DNA of 64,000 bases from Saccharicrinis sp050589685 (GTDB taxonomy: Bacteria; Bacteroidota; Bacteroidia; Bacteroidales; Marinilabiliaceae), in assembly GCF_050589685.1 (NCBI RefSeq), contig NZ_JBNGOS010000032.1:21815-85814 (forward strand). Reading direction: 5' to 3'. Both the position numbers and the translations under genes were made by a program. This document shows positions 18,732 to 28,110 of the stretch, piece by piece. The notes beneath the pieces are model-generated. The model ran no database searches and was not told the origin of the DNA. It was given only the letters and a program-made list of their open reading frames with translations. Positions within the stretch are counted from its first letter, which is position 1, and each line of letters starts with the position of its first letter.

Positions 18732-19133
18732 ATGGCCAGTATCGATGATTGCAAAATAATAGAATTAAATAAAGTGGGATCTGACAAAGGGTCGTTAGCT
18801 TATACCGAGTCGGAACATTCAACACCCTTCGACATTAAAAGGGTTTATTATACCTATGATATTCCAACCGCCGCAGAAAGAGGAGGCCATGCGCATAAAG
18901 AGCAGCATGAACTTGTGTTTGCGGCAAGTGGAAGCTTTGAGGTGGTGCTTGATGACGGAAAGAAAAAGAAAACCGTATTCCTGAACAACCCCGGAAAAGG
19001 TTTACATATTATCCCTGGAATTTGGAGAGAATTGAAGTCGTTCAGTACTGCAAGCGTTGTGCTGGTAATGGCCTCCGATGTATTCCTTGACAGTGATTAT
19101 ATTAAGGATTATAAATTGTTTGTAAATGACTGA
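18732..19133 (+). CDS. fdtA: dTDP-4-oxo-6-deoxyglucose 3,4-ketoisomerase-like cupin
   Basis: This 133-residue cupin retains the catalytic RGGHAHK motif (about residues 47-53) and the following HELVFAASGSFEVVLDDG strand. FdtA-type enzymes isomerise dTDP-4-keto-6-deoxyglucose to the 3-keto sugar, the first step to Fuc3NAc or Qui3NAc. The substrate would come from rfbB at 5.7 kb. The partner aminotransferase (FdtB) and acetyltransferase (FdtC) are not in the window, so the pathway is incomplete here. It overlaps the next gene by 8 bp, indicating translational coupling. Confidence 0.8.
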   Translation: MASIDDCKIIELNKVGSDKGSLAYTESEHSTPFDIKRVYYTYDIPTAAERGGHAHKEQHELVFAASGSFEVVLDDGKKKKTVFLNNPGKGLHIIPGIWRELKSFSTASVVLVMASDVFLDSDYIKDYKLFVND

Positions 19134-20064
19134 AGTAGTTAAATATCATTCAGGGCTAAAAGAGGCATGGGATGGGTTCGTGGAACACGCAGACAATTTT
19201 TCCTTTCTTTTTTGCCGGGATTATATGGAATACCATAGTGATCGGTTCTCTGATATGTCGCTAATGCTATATAATAAGGGATTGCTTAAAGCATTATTGC
19301 CCGGCAACATAAAAGATGACCATTTTTATAGCCATCAGGGGTTAACTTTTGGGGGCATTGTGCACCATTCGCATTTTACCTTAGAAGAAGCACGGTTACT
19401 TCTTAATAAAATTGTTTCTTATTTAAGAAACGAGAATGTGAAAAATTTTACAATTAAAATGCAACCATTTTTTTATGCTTCTTCACACACACAAATACAA
19501 CAATATTTATTTGAATCACTCAAATATGAAAAACATTCTCAGCATATAGGAGCTTTTATCAATTGCAACAACCATAGTTTCCCAAAATCATCGGTAGAAA
19601 AAAGAAAGCTCAGGCTAGATAATTTCTATGTGCAAGAAGATGTATCAATAGAGGAATATTGGAAGGTTCTTGAAGAAAACCTTGCCGATCAGCACAAGTC
19701 AAAGCCCGTTCATACTTTAGCTGAAATTCAACTACTGCAAAATAAATTTCCAAAAAACATAAAGGTATTTGCCATAAAAAACAAATTTACCCATAAAATA
19801 GATGCAGGCATACTCGTATTTGATCACGGTGAGATTGTAAAAATGCAATATATAGCCACTTCTTCTGATGGACGTAAAAACAGGGCTACGCATGCTCTTT
19901 ATTTTTTGTTTATATCTCACTTCAAAAAGAGTAAGAAATATATTGATATGGGCACATGTATGACAGGAGATGAAATAAACACCAGTTTGTTATATTTAAA
20001 GCAAAGATATGGGGCTGATGTATACTCTGTTAATTATTACAATCTAAACACCAATAAGCCTTAA
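19126..20064 (+). CDS. FemAB/GNAT-like acyltransferase-fold protein
   Basis: No exact family is recognised. The 312-residue soluble protein has the two-part layout of FemAB/GNAT-superfamily proteins: an N-terminal half with FLFCRDYMEYHSDRFSDMSL and LTFGGIVHH, and a C-terminal half with DAGILVFDHGEIVKMQYIAT followed by ATHALYFLFISHF, a typical second GNAT core. It overlaps the intact FdtA-like gene by 8 bp and so probably acts with it, perhaps transferring an acyl or aminoacyl group to a deoxysugar intermediate. That role is inference. Confidence 0.6.
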   Translation: MTEVVKYHSGLKEAWDGFVEHADNFSFLFCRDYMEYHSDRFSDMSLMLYNKGLLKALLPGNIKDDHFYSHQGLTFGGIVHHSHFTLEEARLLLNKIVSYLRNENVKNFTIKMQPFFYASSHTQIQQYLFESLKYEKHSQHIGAFINCNNHSFPKSSVEKRKLRLDNFYVQEDVSIEEYWKVLEENLADQHKSKPVHTLAEIQLLQNKFPKNIKVFAIKNKFTHKIDAGILVFDHGEIVKMQYIATSSDGRKNRATHALYFLFISHFKKSKKYIDMGTCMTGDEINTSLLYLKQRYGADVYSVNYYNLNTNKP

Positions 20065-20219
20065 ACCATACACAAGACTTTTTTTAACACCTCCATTAAA
20101 AGGATCAATGGTAACATAGAAAAAAGTACTTTCTAAAACAATAGAAATAACCATGAGATACATATAAAAAAAGCATTTAAATTTATACTCAAAATCACCC
20201 AACCCTTATCCATAAAAAC

Positions 20220-21259
20220 ATGAAAACGTTACTGATATTAAAAAAAAACAATTATCTACCATTAGGTTTAATAATCATTACCGGGCTCTTATTAAGGGTA
20301 ATAATCATATTTGCTTATTCAATACCAGTTTTTTATCCTGACAGCTACTCGTATAGAGAGTTAGCATCATATATTGCCAAAGGAAAATTACTTACCTATC
20401 CCGGATGGCGCACACCAGGTTATCCCCTTTTATTATTTATAACATTTGGGAAATACTATATTGTTGAGGTAATTCTACAAATCCTCCTTAGTATTGCATC
20501 TACTTATTTTATTTATGTCCCCCCAATATTGGTTTTTTTTTATGGCTTTTAATATCAACCGCAAACATTGGAATAAAGACATAGCAAAGGTTTTACTCAT
20601 CCTCATTTTGCCTTTCTCCGCATATTTTGGATGGTGCAGTCTAAACTATCACAGCAACAACTGGTTTACCATAACTACTTTTTCTGGAATAAACCTATCT
20701 CAAACTGCAGCAAAGTTCTTTCATAAAGCCCCCGAAGAACATAAAGTTATCCGCGATATCTACCAAAAGCACATCAATATGGAGAGCAATCCCAGAACTA
20801 GAAGAAACAACAAAATTGTCTCGAATTGAACTGTCCCGCAAATTACATAAGATCAGCAAAGATTTAATCGTCATGCATCCCAAAGAATACCTTTCCCAGG
20901 TTGCACTCTCTTGGCTATCCTTTTGGAACAACAGTGACTTTCCTATAAACAATCAATATGCAAAAAATCAGCTGATAATGAACATTAGCAAACCAATCAT
21001 GAAGATGCAAGCTTTAACTATAATACTAACTTTACTAAACATTTTTCTAATCCCATTAATTGCATTTTCTTTATTTTCAAATATAAAACACAAAAAGTTG
21101 TTCAACTTCAACACCATCCTTGTTGCCATTATTATCGTCGGCTCCATTTTACAGGCAATGGACACGTATGGAGGCAGTTCAAGGTTTGCCTTCCCGTTTA
21201 TTCCATTGATATTGATTTTTTTGGCCAGCTCAATTAAGAACAGAAAACTTAACTCCTGA
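20220..21259 (+). pseudogene. decayed ArnT/GT39-like membrane glycosyltransferase
   Basis: Three overlapping frames read as one family. Frame A (20220-~20520) has a transmembrane helix and PDSYSYRELASYIAKG ... RTPGYPLLLF, the first lumenal loop of GT39/ArnT-like polyprenyl-sugar transferases. Frame B (~20494-~20775) continues with FFFMAFNINRKHW, another helix and FGWCSLNYHSNNWFT. Frame C (from ~20775) continues SIWRAIPELEETTKLSR and ends with two helices. A shift near 20520 coincides with loss of the central transmembrane block (total about 345 codons versus about 500 expected), and a second single-base shift lies near 20775. It is very unlikely to encode a functional enzyme. Confidence 0.75.
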
Positions 21260-21269
21260 ATTATTTCTA

Positions 21270-22346
21270 ATGATTAACTCATTGACTTCGATACGCTTTT
21301 TATTTGCCTTTATGGTGTTTTTATCTCACCTAAGCTTTTTAAGAACAGAAGAGAATACTTTTTCTAGTTGGTTATTTGACAATATATTTAAAGAGGGGGC
21401 ATTGGGTGTAAGTTTTTTCTTTGTACTTAGCGGCTTCATTTTATCTTACCGATATCAGAATAGGTTTACCAACGGTTTACAATCAAGATCCTTTTTTTAT
21501 ATCGGAAGGATCTCCCGCATCTATCCTTTACATATATTCACTTTTATCATCTCCCTGCCATTCGTTTTCCGTACATACGAAGGAAAAATTCTAAATCTTC
21601 TTGCTAAAGGATTTTTTAACCTTTCGCTAACTCAAAGTTTCATCCCAAAAAAAAGCGTATATTTCTCGTTCAACATGCCCTCCTGGAGTTTATCCGACGA
21701 AATGTTTTTTTACTTCCTTTTCCCGCTTCTTTCTTTACGGATTAAACCAAACAACTTAAAACTAAATACATACATAGCTGTGTCTCTAACAATTTTGATA
21801 CTAATCTTACTTACACTTGTTCCTTCAAATCTGCACCACCAATTCTTTTATATTAATCCGATAATAAGACTTTATGATTTTGTTATGGGAATATTCCTTT
21901 TTGGGTTTTACAATCGGCTTAAACAAACTAAACTTAAATTTGGAACCCTTTTTGAACTTTTATCAATAATATCTTTTTGCATTCTATTTGCTTTGCATAA
22001 CAACACCCCCACCCTAGTGGTTAACTCAATTTATTATATGGTTCCAATATGCTTGATAATATTAAGCACATCACTAGAACAGGGCAAAGTATCTCAATTA
22101 CTGCAATGCAAATTATTTGTGATTTTAGGAGAAATAAGCTTTGCCTTTTACATGATTCACCAATTAGTCATAAGATATTATCTTATTGCATTCCCTATGC
22201 CTCTATTGAATCATTTTTTAGATGTACTCCTATTACTATTTGTCTCAATAATTTTAAGCTACCTTACTTACAAACATATTGAATTGAAATCTAAAAATTT
22301 GATTCGAAAATATTATAGTAAGCAAAAAACAGAACCATGTAATTGA
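21270..22346 (+). CDS. acyltransferase 3 (OafA/YrhL-like) membrane protein
   Basis: A 358-residue integral membrane acyltransferase of the family that O-acetylates or O-succinylates surface glycans. The N-terminal motif INSLTSIRFLFAFMVFLSH contains the R-x-x-x-x-x-x-x-x-x-H arrangement of the active site; GALGVSFFFVLSGFILSYRY and RISRIYPLH are the other hallmarks. About ten hydrophobic helices are visible. It starts 10 bp after the pseudogene, and its stop directly abuts the stop of the opposite-strand ATP-grasp gene with no intervening base. Confidence 0.88.
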   Translation: MINSLTSIRFLFAFMVFLSHLSFLRTEENTFSSWLFDNIFKEGALGVSFFFVLSGFILSYRYQNRFTNGLQSRSFFYIGRISRIYPLHIFTFIISLPFVFRTYEGKILNLLAKGFFNLSLTQSFIPKKSVYFSFNMPSWSLSDEMFFYFLFPLLSLRIKPNNLKLNTYIAVSLTILILILLTLVPSNLHHQFFYINPIIRLYDFVMGIFLFGFYNRLKQTKLKFGTLFELLSIISFCILFALHNNTPTLVVNSIYYMVPICLIILSTSLEQGKVSQLLQCKLFVILGEISFAFYMIHQLVIRYYLIAFPMPLLNHFLDVLLLLFVSIILSYLTYKHIELKSKNLIRKYYSKQKTEPCN

Positions 22347-23561
22347 TTACAATTTGTTCTCCTCTATTGTAAGCTCTATATTAAAATACTTTTCAGTTTC
22401 ATAGATCACGTCATCAATAACACTCAAATCACGAACCTGGATGTTGTACACCGAAATAATACTGCTTACCACATCGTCATGACTTATCGATTCACCGGGC
22501 TTCTTTATTGGATAATCATTTAAAATATTAAAAAAACTATTCGATTGAATAGAAACAGATTTAAATACACCGCATTCTTTAGATCTTAGAATAAATTGAA
22601 AAACTCTTTTATCAATCTTATATTTTGGAATAACAACCTTGTTCCCTACTGCAATATCAAAAGCATACCTGATCAAATTCAAATTACAAACCCTACTAAT
22701 TACTTTGGGAATATAGTTACCCCCGAACCTTGGAGCAAGTTCAATAAAATACACCTTCTCTTCCTTGTCAATTCTAATTTCAATATTGATTCCCCCATTT
22801 GCATAGCCTACTAGTTTTAAAAACCTGCGTAGGTCATCTTCAATTTTTCGCAACAAGTAATCTGGAGCAAAGGATGGAAAAGTAGTCGCAACCGGAGCGA
22901 AATGCAAATGTCCTTCTCCAAAATACTGATCACCCAAACAACAAAACTTTAGTTCCCCATTTTGAACTAAAGCATCCCCATGAATTTGTTTAAACCCAGT
23001 ATCTATAAACTCTTCCACAATAACCTTTTTCTCAATAGAAAACCTTAATGCAGATCCGATTTTATTTTTAAGTTCCTGAATATTCTTTACGACATGCACC
23101 CCCTTACTTCCAGACCTATCGATAGGTTTTACAATTAAAGGAAATCGAAGGTTTTCCAAATTAATTTCCTCAAAACCCACAACTACCTGAAATGAAGGAA
23201 CAAGAAAATCATTCTCCTTTAAAAAAGCTCTAAACCTACTCTTATTTGCCATGATTACAACCGAATCCAGAACGTTACCGACAAGGTTCATTTTTTCGGC
23301 AATATATGAGGCTGAGATCGCTCCAATATCTGTACTATATGCTGCAACAGCATCAATGTTATTATCTTTTGCAAAGCGCAATAATCCTTCATGATCCAGC
23401 AAACTAATATTTACAAACTTATCAGAAAATTGATGACCTACATTATACGGATTATTATCGCATGTAATTACTTGATAACCATTCCTCTTTGCTTCTTTTA
23501 TCAAATCAACATGATCAAATAGGGCTGGCAACACTAATATACTCTTACATTTCTTTTGCAT
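22347..23561 (-). CDS. ATP-grasp ligase, carbamoyl-phosphate-synthase-like
   Basis: A 404-residue ATP-grasp protein. The N-terminal preATP-grasp part (SILVLPALFDHVDLIKEAK) precedes the ATP loop FPLIVKPIDRSGSKGVHVV. The Mg-binding ends NIEIRIDKEEKVYFIELAPRFGG supply the expected Glu and Asn/Arg residues. Such enzymes join a carboxylate to an amine; in glycan clusters they often add amino acids to sugars. Substrate cannot be told. It is the only minus-strand gene within the polysaccharide cluster and is convergent, without a gap, with the acyltransferase. Confidence 0.82.
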   Translation of the reverse strand: MQKKCKSILVLPALFDHVDLIKEAKRNGYQVITCDNNPYNVGHQFSDKFVNISLLDHEGLLRFAKDNNIDAVAAYSTDIGAISASYIAEKMNLVGNVLDSVVIMANKSRFRAFLKENDFLVPSFQVVVGFEEINLENLRFPLIVKPIDRSGSKGVHVVKNIQELKNKIGSALRFSIEKKVIVEEFIDTGFKQIHGDALVQNGELKFCCLGDQYFGEGHLHFAPVATTFPSFAPDYLLRKIEDDLRRFLKLVGYANGGINIEIRIDKEEKVYFIELAPRFGGNYIPKVISRVCNLNLIRYAFDIAVGNKVVIPKYKIDKRVFQFILRSKECGVFKSVSIQSNSFFNILNDYPIKKPGESISHDDVVSSIISVYNIQVRDLSVIDDVIYETEKYFNIELTIEENKL

Positions 23562-23678
23562 TTGATTATTAAAATCTTAAAAGTACTATTAAATATATGA
23601 CGAATAAATAAATTGTCGATCTCATTTCAATAATTAAATTTGACTAATATATTTAGACTTGTAATTGAAACAATAAGA

Positions 23679-24785
23679 ATGAAGGTATTATTATTGGGCG
23701 AATTCAGCGGTATGCATCAAAATTTAGCCATTGGCTTGCGTAAATTTGGTGTAGATGTTACGGTAGCTTCTGATGGCGATGGATGGAAAAACTACCCGCG
23801 AGATATAGATTTATCTCGCGACATAAAAAGAAATAGCTTTTTATATTTGCTTAAGCTTTTACGAAACATCCCGAACTTATCAGGTTATGATGTAGTTCAA
23901 TTAAACTGCCCAAAACCTTTTAATGCGACTGCGACATTTAATCGCATTGCGTTTAACTTTTTAAAACAACTCAACAAAAATATTTTTTTGGGAGCCCACG
24001 GCATGGACACCCGTTATATTTCCTTTGCACTTGATGGTAAATTAAAATACTCCGTATTTCAAATACCGTCGATCCAGAATGACCCACATATTAAGGAATT
24101 AAGAAATTTAATTAAATACAAATCAGAACTTAAGCTCAACGATAAAATAGCATCTCAAAGCAAAGGGATTATTGCTTCTTCAATAGGATATTATTTATCC
24201 TATACGGATTATTTTTCTTCAAAAACAACTTACATTCCATTATCCATAGATACTACAAAATATACTTACACTAGTACTATTGGCGATAATCCACAGAAAA
24301 TTAAATTCTTTTTAGGCATGATGGAAGGACGAATTGTAAGGAAAGGAACGGATATAATCCACAAAGTATTATTAGAATTAAAAAGAAGATATCCGAACGA
24401 TGTTGAACTAACAATTGTTAAATCCGTACCTTTTAACGAATATCAAAATTTATTAAATAGTTCCCACGTGCTGTGTGATCAAATGTATGCTTATGGGATT
24501 GGATTAAACGGATTAATTGCACAAGCTAAAGGGCTTATTGTTTGTGGAGGAGCTGACGAAGAAATGTACAAGGCATTAGGGGAACAAAACAACAAACCAA
24601 TAGTAAACATAAACGTTTCAGAAGATGAAATGCTCAAATCTTTTGAATTTTTAATAAAAAACAAGGATAAGCTAAAAGAGATATCTATAAAAAACAGAGC
24701 TTTTGTTGTAAAACATCATGATTCTAAAACCGTTGCAAACAGGTATATTGAATTCTGGAAAGAGAAAATAGAAACCACAAATTAG
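23679..24785 (+). CDS. glycosyltransferase, GT4-like
   Basis: Start chosen at ATG 23679 (MKVLLLGEFSGMHQNLAIGLRK), the first residue of the Rossmann-like N-terminal domain; the alternative TTG at 23640 adds 13 unlikely residues. The 368-residue protein has a GT-B layout with FNATATFNRI and LGAHGMDTRYI in the acceptor half and FFLGMMEGRIVRKGTD in the donor half. The final GLNGLIAQAKGLIVCGGADEEMYKAL replaces the usual E-x7-E loop and is less canonical. The gene is 3 bp ahead of the flippase gene, so it is co-transcribed with it. Confidence 0.75.
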   Translation: MKVLLLGEFSGMHQNLAIGLRKFGVDVTVASDGDGWKNYPRDIDLSRDIKRNSFLYLLKLLRNIPNLSGYDVVQLNCPKPFNATATFNRIAFNFLKQLNKNIFLGAHGMDTRYISFALDGKLKYSVFQIPSIQNDPHIKELRNLIKYKSELKLNDKIASQSKGIIASSIGYYLSYTDYFSSKTTYIPLSIDTTKYTYTSTIGDNPQKIKFFLGMMEGRIVRKGTDIIHKVLLELKRRYPNDVELTIVKSVPFNEYQNLLNSSHVLCDQMYAYGIGLNGLIAQAKGLIVCGGADEEMYKALGEQNNKPIVNINVSEDEMLKSFEFLIKNKDKLKEISIKNRAFVVKHHDSKTVANRYIEFWKEKIETTN

Positions 24786-24788
24786 GTT

Positions 24789-26090
24789 ATGAGTACACTT
24801 AAAACCAAAATAAATAACCTGCTATTTTTATATAAAAACAGCCAGCTAATAAAAGTATCTTCTAAAAACGCAACACAGGTAATCGTTCGACTTTTAATGG
24901 GACTTTTAAATATTAAAATAACATCCTTACTTGTTGGAGCGTCGGGCATGGCATTATTAAGCCAATTTTATAACGTAATACAATTCTCGACAAATATTGC
25001 AAATGGAGGAATTATGCATGGAGTAACCAAACTAACCGCACAATTTGAACACTCATATAACAAAAGAAAACTTGTTGTTCATAACGCCCTTTTAATAACA
25101 CTAGTTTTTACATTAATTCCTTCTTGTACCCTACTATTGTTCTCGGAGAAAATAGCCATTTCATTTCTATACGACATTAAATACAGTGGAGTATTAAGAG
25201 CCTCCGGCATCCTAATTTTTTCAATGGCGTTAAACAACCTTTTACTAGCATACACAAACGGAATACAGGATTATAAAAGATATATTCATTTAAATATCGC
25301 AGCTTCGATAATTTCAACCATCATAACTTTACCTGCCATTTATTTTTATGGCGTCAACGGAGGATTATGGGCTCAATATATCGCCGCATTAACAATTACA
25401 TTAATAACTATAATAAAAATCCATGATTACTTACCTTCAATACATAAATTAATCTTTTCTAAAACAATCAGTACACGCTTAATAAAATTTGGGCTTATGT
25501 TACTTGTTGCATCTAGCACAACCCCGTTAGTAAGTATTTCTATAAGAAACGTTATAGTTGAGAACTGCTCTCTAGACCAAGCTGGATGGTGGGATGGCAT
25601 AAACAAGATATCAAGCACCTATATATCGTTGATAATATCTATGTTAAGCTTGTACTTCCTACCTAAGATATCTAAAACAATGAGCACAAAAGAGCTTAAC
25701 TCAGAGATCAAACAATCATTGTTAGTCACCATTCCATTTGTTGCCTTGGGTAGCTTTCTTATTTACTTTTTTCGTGATTTAATAATCTCACTTCTTTTTA
25801 CAGAACAATTTCGGAATATGAGATATTTGTTCATATTCCAATGTATAGGGGATGTTGTTAGAATTTTCAATTGGTTTTTTGCAATCACTGTTATGATGAG
25901 AGAGCAAACCAAGGAGTATATAATAGTAGAACTTACAATGGCTTTAATTATTATCGGCAGCGCATATCTTGTCATACCCAAAATGGGAATTATTGGAAGC
26001 ACCGTCATCTATACAATAAACACATTTATATATTCTATATTTGTAATAACCATTTACAAAAGAATGATAAGAAAAAGTCGTAAAACATAA
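24789..26090 (+). CDS. O-antigen translocase (Wzx-type flippase)
   Basis: A 433-residue polytopic protein with about twelve transmembrane helices, typical of the MATE/MOP polysaccharide exporter group. LLNIKITSLLVGASGMALLS near the start is characteristic of O-antigen translocases. It would flip lipid-linked repeat units across the inner membrane. No Wzy polymerase is recognised in the window. Gene spacing of 3 bp upstream and 10 bp downstream places it in one operon with the flanking glycosyltransferases. Confidence 0.88.
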   Translation: MSTLKTKINNLLFLYKNSQLIKVSSKNATQVIVRLLMGLLNIKITSLLVGASGMALLSQFYNVIQFSTNIANGGIMHGVTKLTAQFEHSYNKRKLVVHNALLITLVFTLIPSCTLLLFSEKIAISFLYDIKYSGVLRASGILIFSMALNNLLLAYTNGIQDYKRYIHLNIAASIISTIITLPAIYFYGVNGGLWAQYIAALTITLITIIKIHDYLPSIHKLIFSKTISTRLIKFGLMLLVASSTTPLVSISIRNVIVENCSLDQAGWWDGINKISSTYISLIISMLSLYFLPKISKTMSTKELNSEIKQSLLVTIPFVALGSFLIYFFRDLIISLLFTEQFRNMRYLFIFQCIGDVVRIFNWFFAITVMMREQTKEYIIVELTMALIIIGSAYLVIPKMGIIGSTVIYTINTFIYSIFVITIYKRMIRKSRKT

Positions 26091-26100
26091 TTAACACTTA

Positions 26101-27189
26101 ATGGACAAAAAGATTAAAGTATGTTTGGTCGCTACATGTCTGGACAATGGCGGTGCTGAAAAGTCAATTGCCGTGCTTTCTGAGTTGTTATATAACAAGG
26201 GGTATGATGTACACATCATTACCCTTATAAATAGGATTGTATTTAATTATTCTGGTAAATTAATAAATCTCGGTTTACAAAAAGATGAAAACGACAGCAT
26301 ATTTGGAAAAATAAAGCGCTTTTGTTTCTTTAGGAATTATCTTGAAGAAAATGAATTTGATTTTATTATAGACAACAGATCACATCAACACTCTTTCCGA
26401 GAATTATTCTATTTACTTTTTATTTACCGTAACAATAGAATTATTTATATCGTGCGCAGTAACAATCTTGATTTTTATTTCCCTCCAAACAAATGGATCT
26501 CAGAACTAATGGTTAAGAAATCCGAAATTATAATTTGCGTGTCCAAAGCAATAGAAACGATTATTCAAAACACCTTTAACATTAGCCGTACCAAAACAAT
26601 TTACAACACCTCAACCACCTCAACAATACCACCTCTTGTTAATAATCTATCAAAAACTAATTATATCCTCTATCTCGGTCAACTTAACGACGAAATAAAA
26701 AACATTAGCTTGCTTATAGATTCCTATAACCACTCAATATTGAGAAAAAAAGTAAAACTTGAGTTATTTGGCAAAGGGCCAGACAAACAAATGCTACAAG
26801 ACAAAATTGATAAATTAGGCATTTCTGATTTCGTAAGAATAAATCCTTTCACTATTGATATCGTAGATAAAATAATTCATGCAAAATTTTTGGTATTAAC
26901 AAGTCGATTTGAAGGTTTCCCTAGGGTTTTGGTGGAAGCCCTTCGATTAGGAACACCCGTAGTTTCCGTTGACTGTCAAACGGGTCCCAGCGAAATCGTA
27001 AAAAATGAAGAAAACGGCCTGTTAATCGAAAATCACAACTACCATGCTCTGGCTGCAGCGATGACCAGAATGTATGAGGACGAAGAACTTTATAATAAGT
27101 GTAAGAAAAATGCCGCATGTAGCGTTTCTCACCTCCATCCTGATTCCATAGCTCACGAATGGGATACTTTACTAAAACAACTACTTTAA
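26101..27189 (+). CDS. glycosyltransferase family 4 protein
   Basis: A 362-residue GT-B glycosyltransferase. The N-terminal half shows CLVATCLDNGGAEKSIAVLS, a common GT4 opening with acceptor-binding glycine loop. The C-terminal half has LYLGQLNDEIKNISLLIDSY, LFGKGPDK, and the nucleotide-sugar E-x7-E element in FEGFPRVLVEALRLGTPVVS. It is cytosolic or membrane-associated and would add a sugar to the growing lipid-linked repeat unit. It lies 1 bp from the next gene's start. Confidence 0.92.
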   Translation: MDKKIKVCLVATCLDNGGAEKSIAVLSELLYNKGYDVHIITLINRIVFNYSGKLINLGLQKDENDSIFGKIKRFCFFRNYLEENEFDFIIDNRSHQHSFRELFYLLFIYRNNRIIYIVRSNNLDFYFPPNKWISELMVKKSEIIICVSKAIETIIQNTFNISRTKTIYNTSTTSTIPPLVNNLSKTNYILYLGQLNDEIKNISLLIDSYNHSILRKKVKLELFGKGPDKQMLQDKIDKLGISDFVRINPFTIDIVDKIIHAKFLVLTSRFEGFPRVLVEALRLGTPVVSVDCQTGPSEIVKNEENGLLIENHNYHALAAAMTRMYEDEELYNKCKKNAACSVSHLHPDSIAHEWDTLLKQLL

Positions 27190-27190
27190 T

Positions 27191-28105
27191 ATGAAAAATA
27201 ATATCCCCTTAGTATTTTGTTTCGACGACAATTATTTACTTCCAGCTTTAATTAGCATATATTCTTTGCTCAAAAATTCCAATGGAGGAAAAAACTTGCA
27301 TATATATATTCTGCACAATAAAAAAAACTTAAGCCAACACAGTATAGATCAGATATTATTATTAAAAAGCCACTTTGGTAATTGTAATTTTTATTTTATC
27401 GACCTCGGAAATTCATTCATAGATCATCATACAACTGACCTTTCGATTGAAACTTACTTTCGACTTGCAATACCTGATTATTTACACAATTATGACAAAG
27501 TGATTTATTGTGATTCAGACACTATCTTCATAAATGATATTTCCGAACTATACCAAACAAACATCAACAACTACTCACTTGCTGCCGTAAAAGAAAGCCT
27601 TACCGAAATCAATCCCAATTACAAATATTTTCTAAAGAAAAACCGCTTTGACCCCGATAAATACTTCAATGCCGGTTTATTGATTTTCAACAACAAAAAA
27701 ATAAATCACCACAAAATATTTTCAGATCAAATTAAAACCTTTAGCCATAAAAAGTTTAGATATGCAGATCAGGACATTCTTAACACCATATTTAAAGATG
27801 ATGTCTATTATTTAGATGCAAGTTACAATTACACCTCAAACCACCTTAAACAAGACAATCTTAACTTTCCTAAAATCATCCATTACATCTATAATAAACC
27901 TTGGAAAGAGCCTTGTGCATTTTCGGATATATGGTGGTCGTACTATAGAACATCTCCGTTTTACGACGAACAATACTATCTAACCCAAACTTCAATAATA
28001 TACGAAGACATAAAAAAACATTTATCAGTTGGCAATAAACTTAAAAATATAGGTGCCTACCACTTAATTATTAAAATTAAAGGTGCATTGCAAAGGATAA
28101 GATAA
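27191..28105 (+). CDS. glycosyltransferase family 8 protein
   Basis: A 304-residue GT-A retaining transferase. The metal-binding D-x-D lies in KVIYCDSDTIFINDI near residue 105, and the second family block YFNAGLLIFN follows at about residue 155, with the C-terminal IIHYIYNKPWKEP histidine block. These enzymes add galactose or glucose to lipopolysaccharide-like acceptors. It closes the plus-strand polysaccharide operon; radC ends 5 bp beyond on the opposite strand. Confidence 0.93.
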   Translation: MKNNIPLVFCFDDNYLLPALISIYSLLKNSNGGKNLHIYILHNKKNLSQHSIDQILLLKSHFGNCNFYFIDLGNSFIDHHTTDLSIETYFRLAIPDYLHNYDKVIYCDSDTIFINDISELYQTNINNYSLAAVKESLTEINPNYKYFLKKNRFDPDKYFNAGLLIFNNKKINHHKIFSDQIKTFSHKKFRYADQDILNTIFKDDVYYLDASYNYTSNHLKQDNLNFPKIIHYIYNKPWKEPCAFSDIWWSYYRTSPFYDEQYYLTQTSIIYEDIKKHLSVGNKLKNIGAYHLIIKIKGALQRIR

Positions 28106-28110
28106 GTTTT

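Noticed and set aside
20494..20829. Independent small membrane protein
   Set aside because: It is the middle part of the decayed GT39-like gene in a shifted frame.
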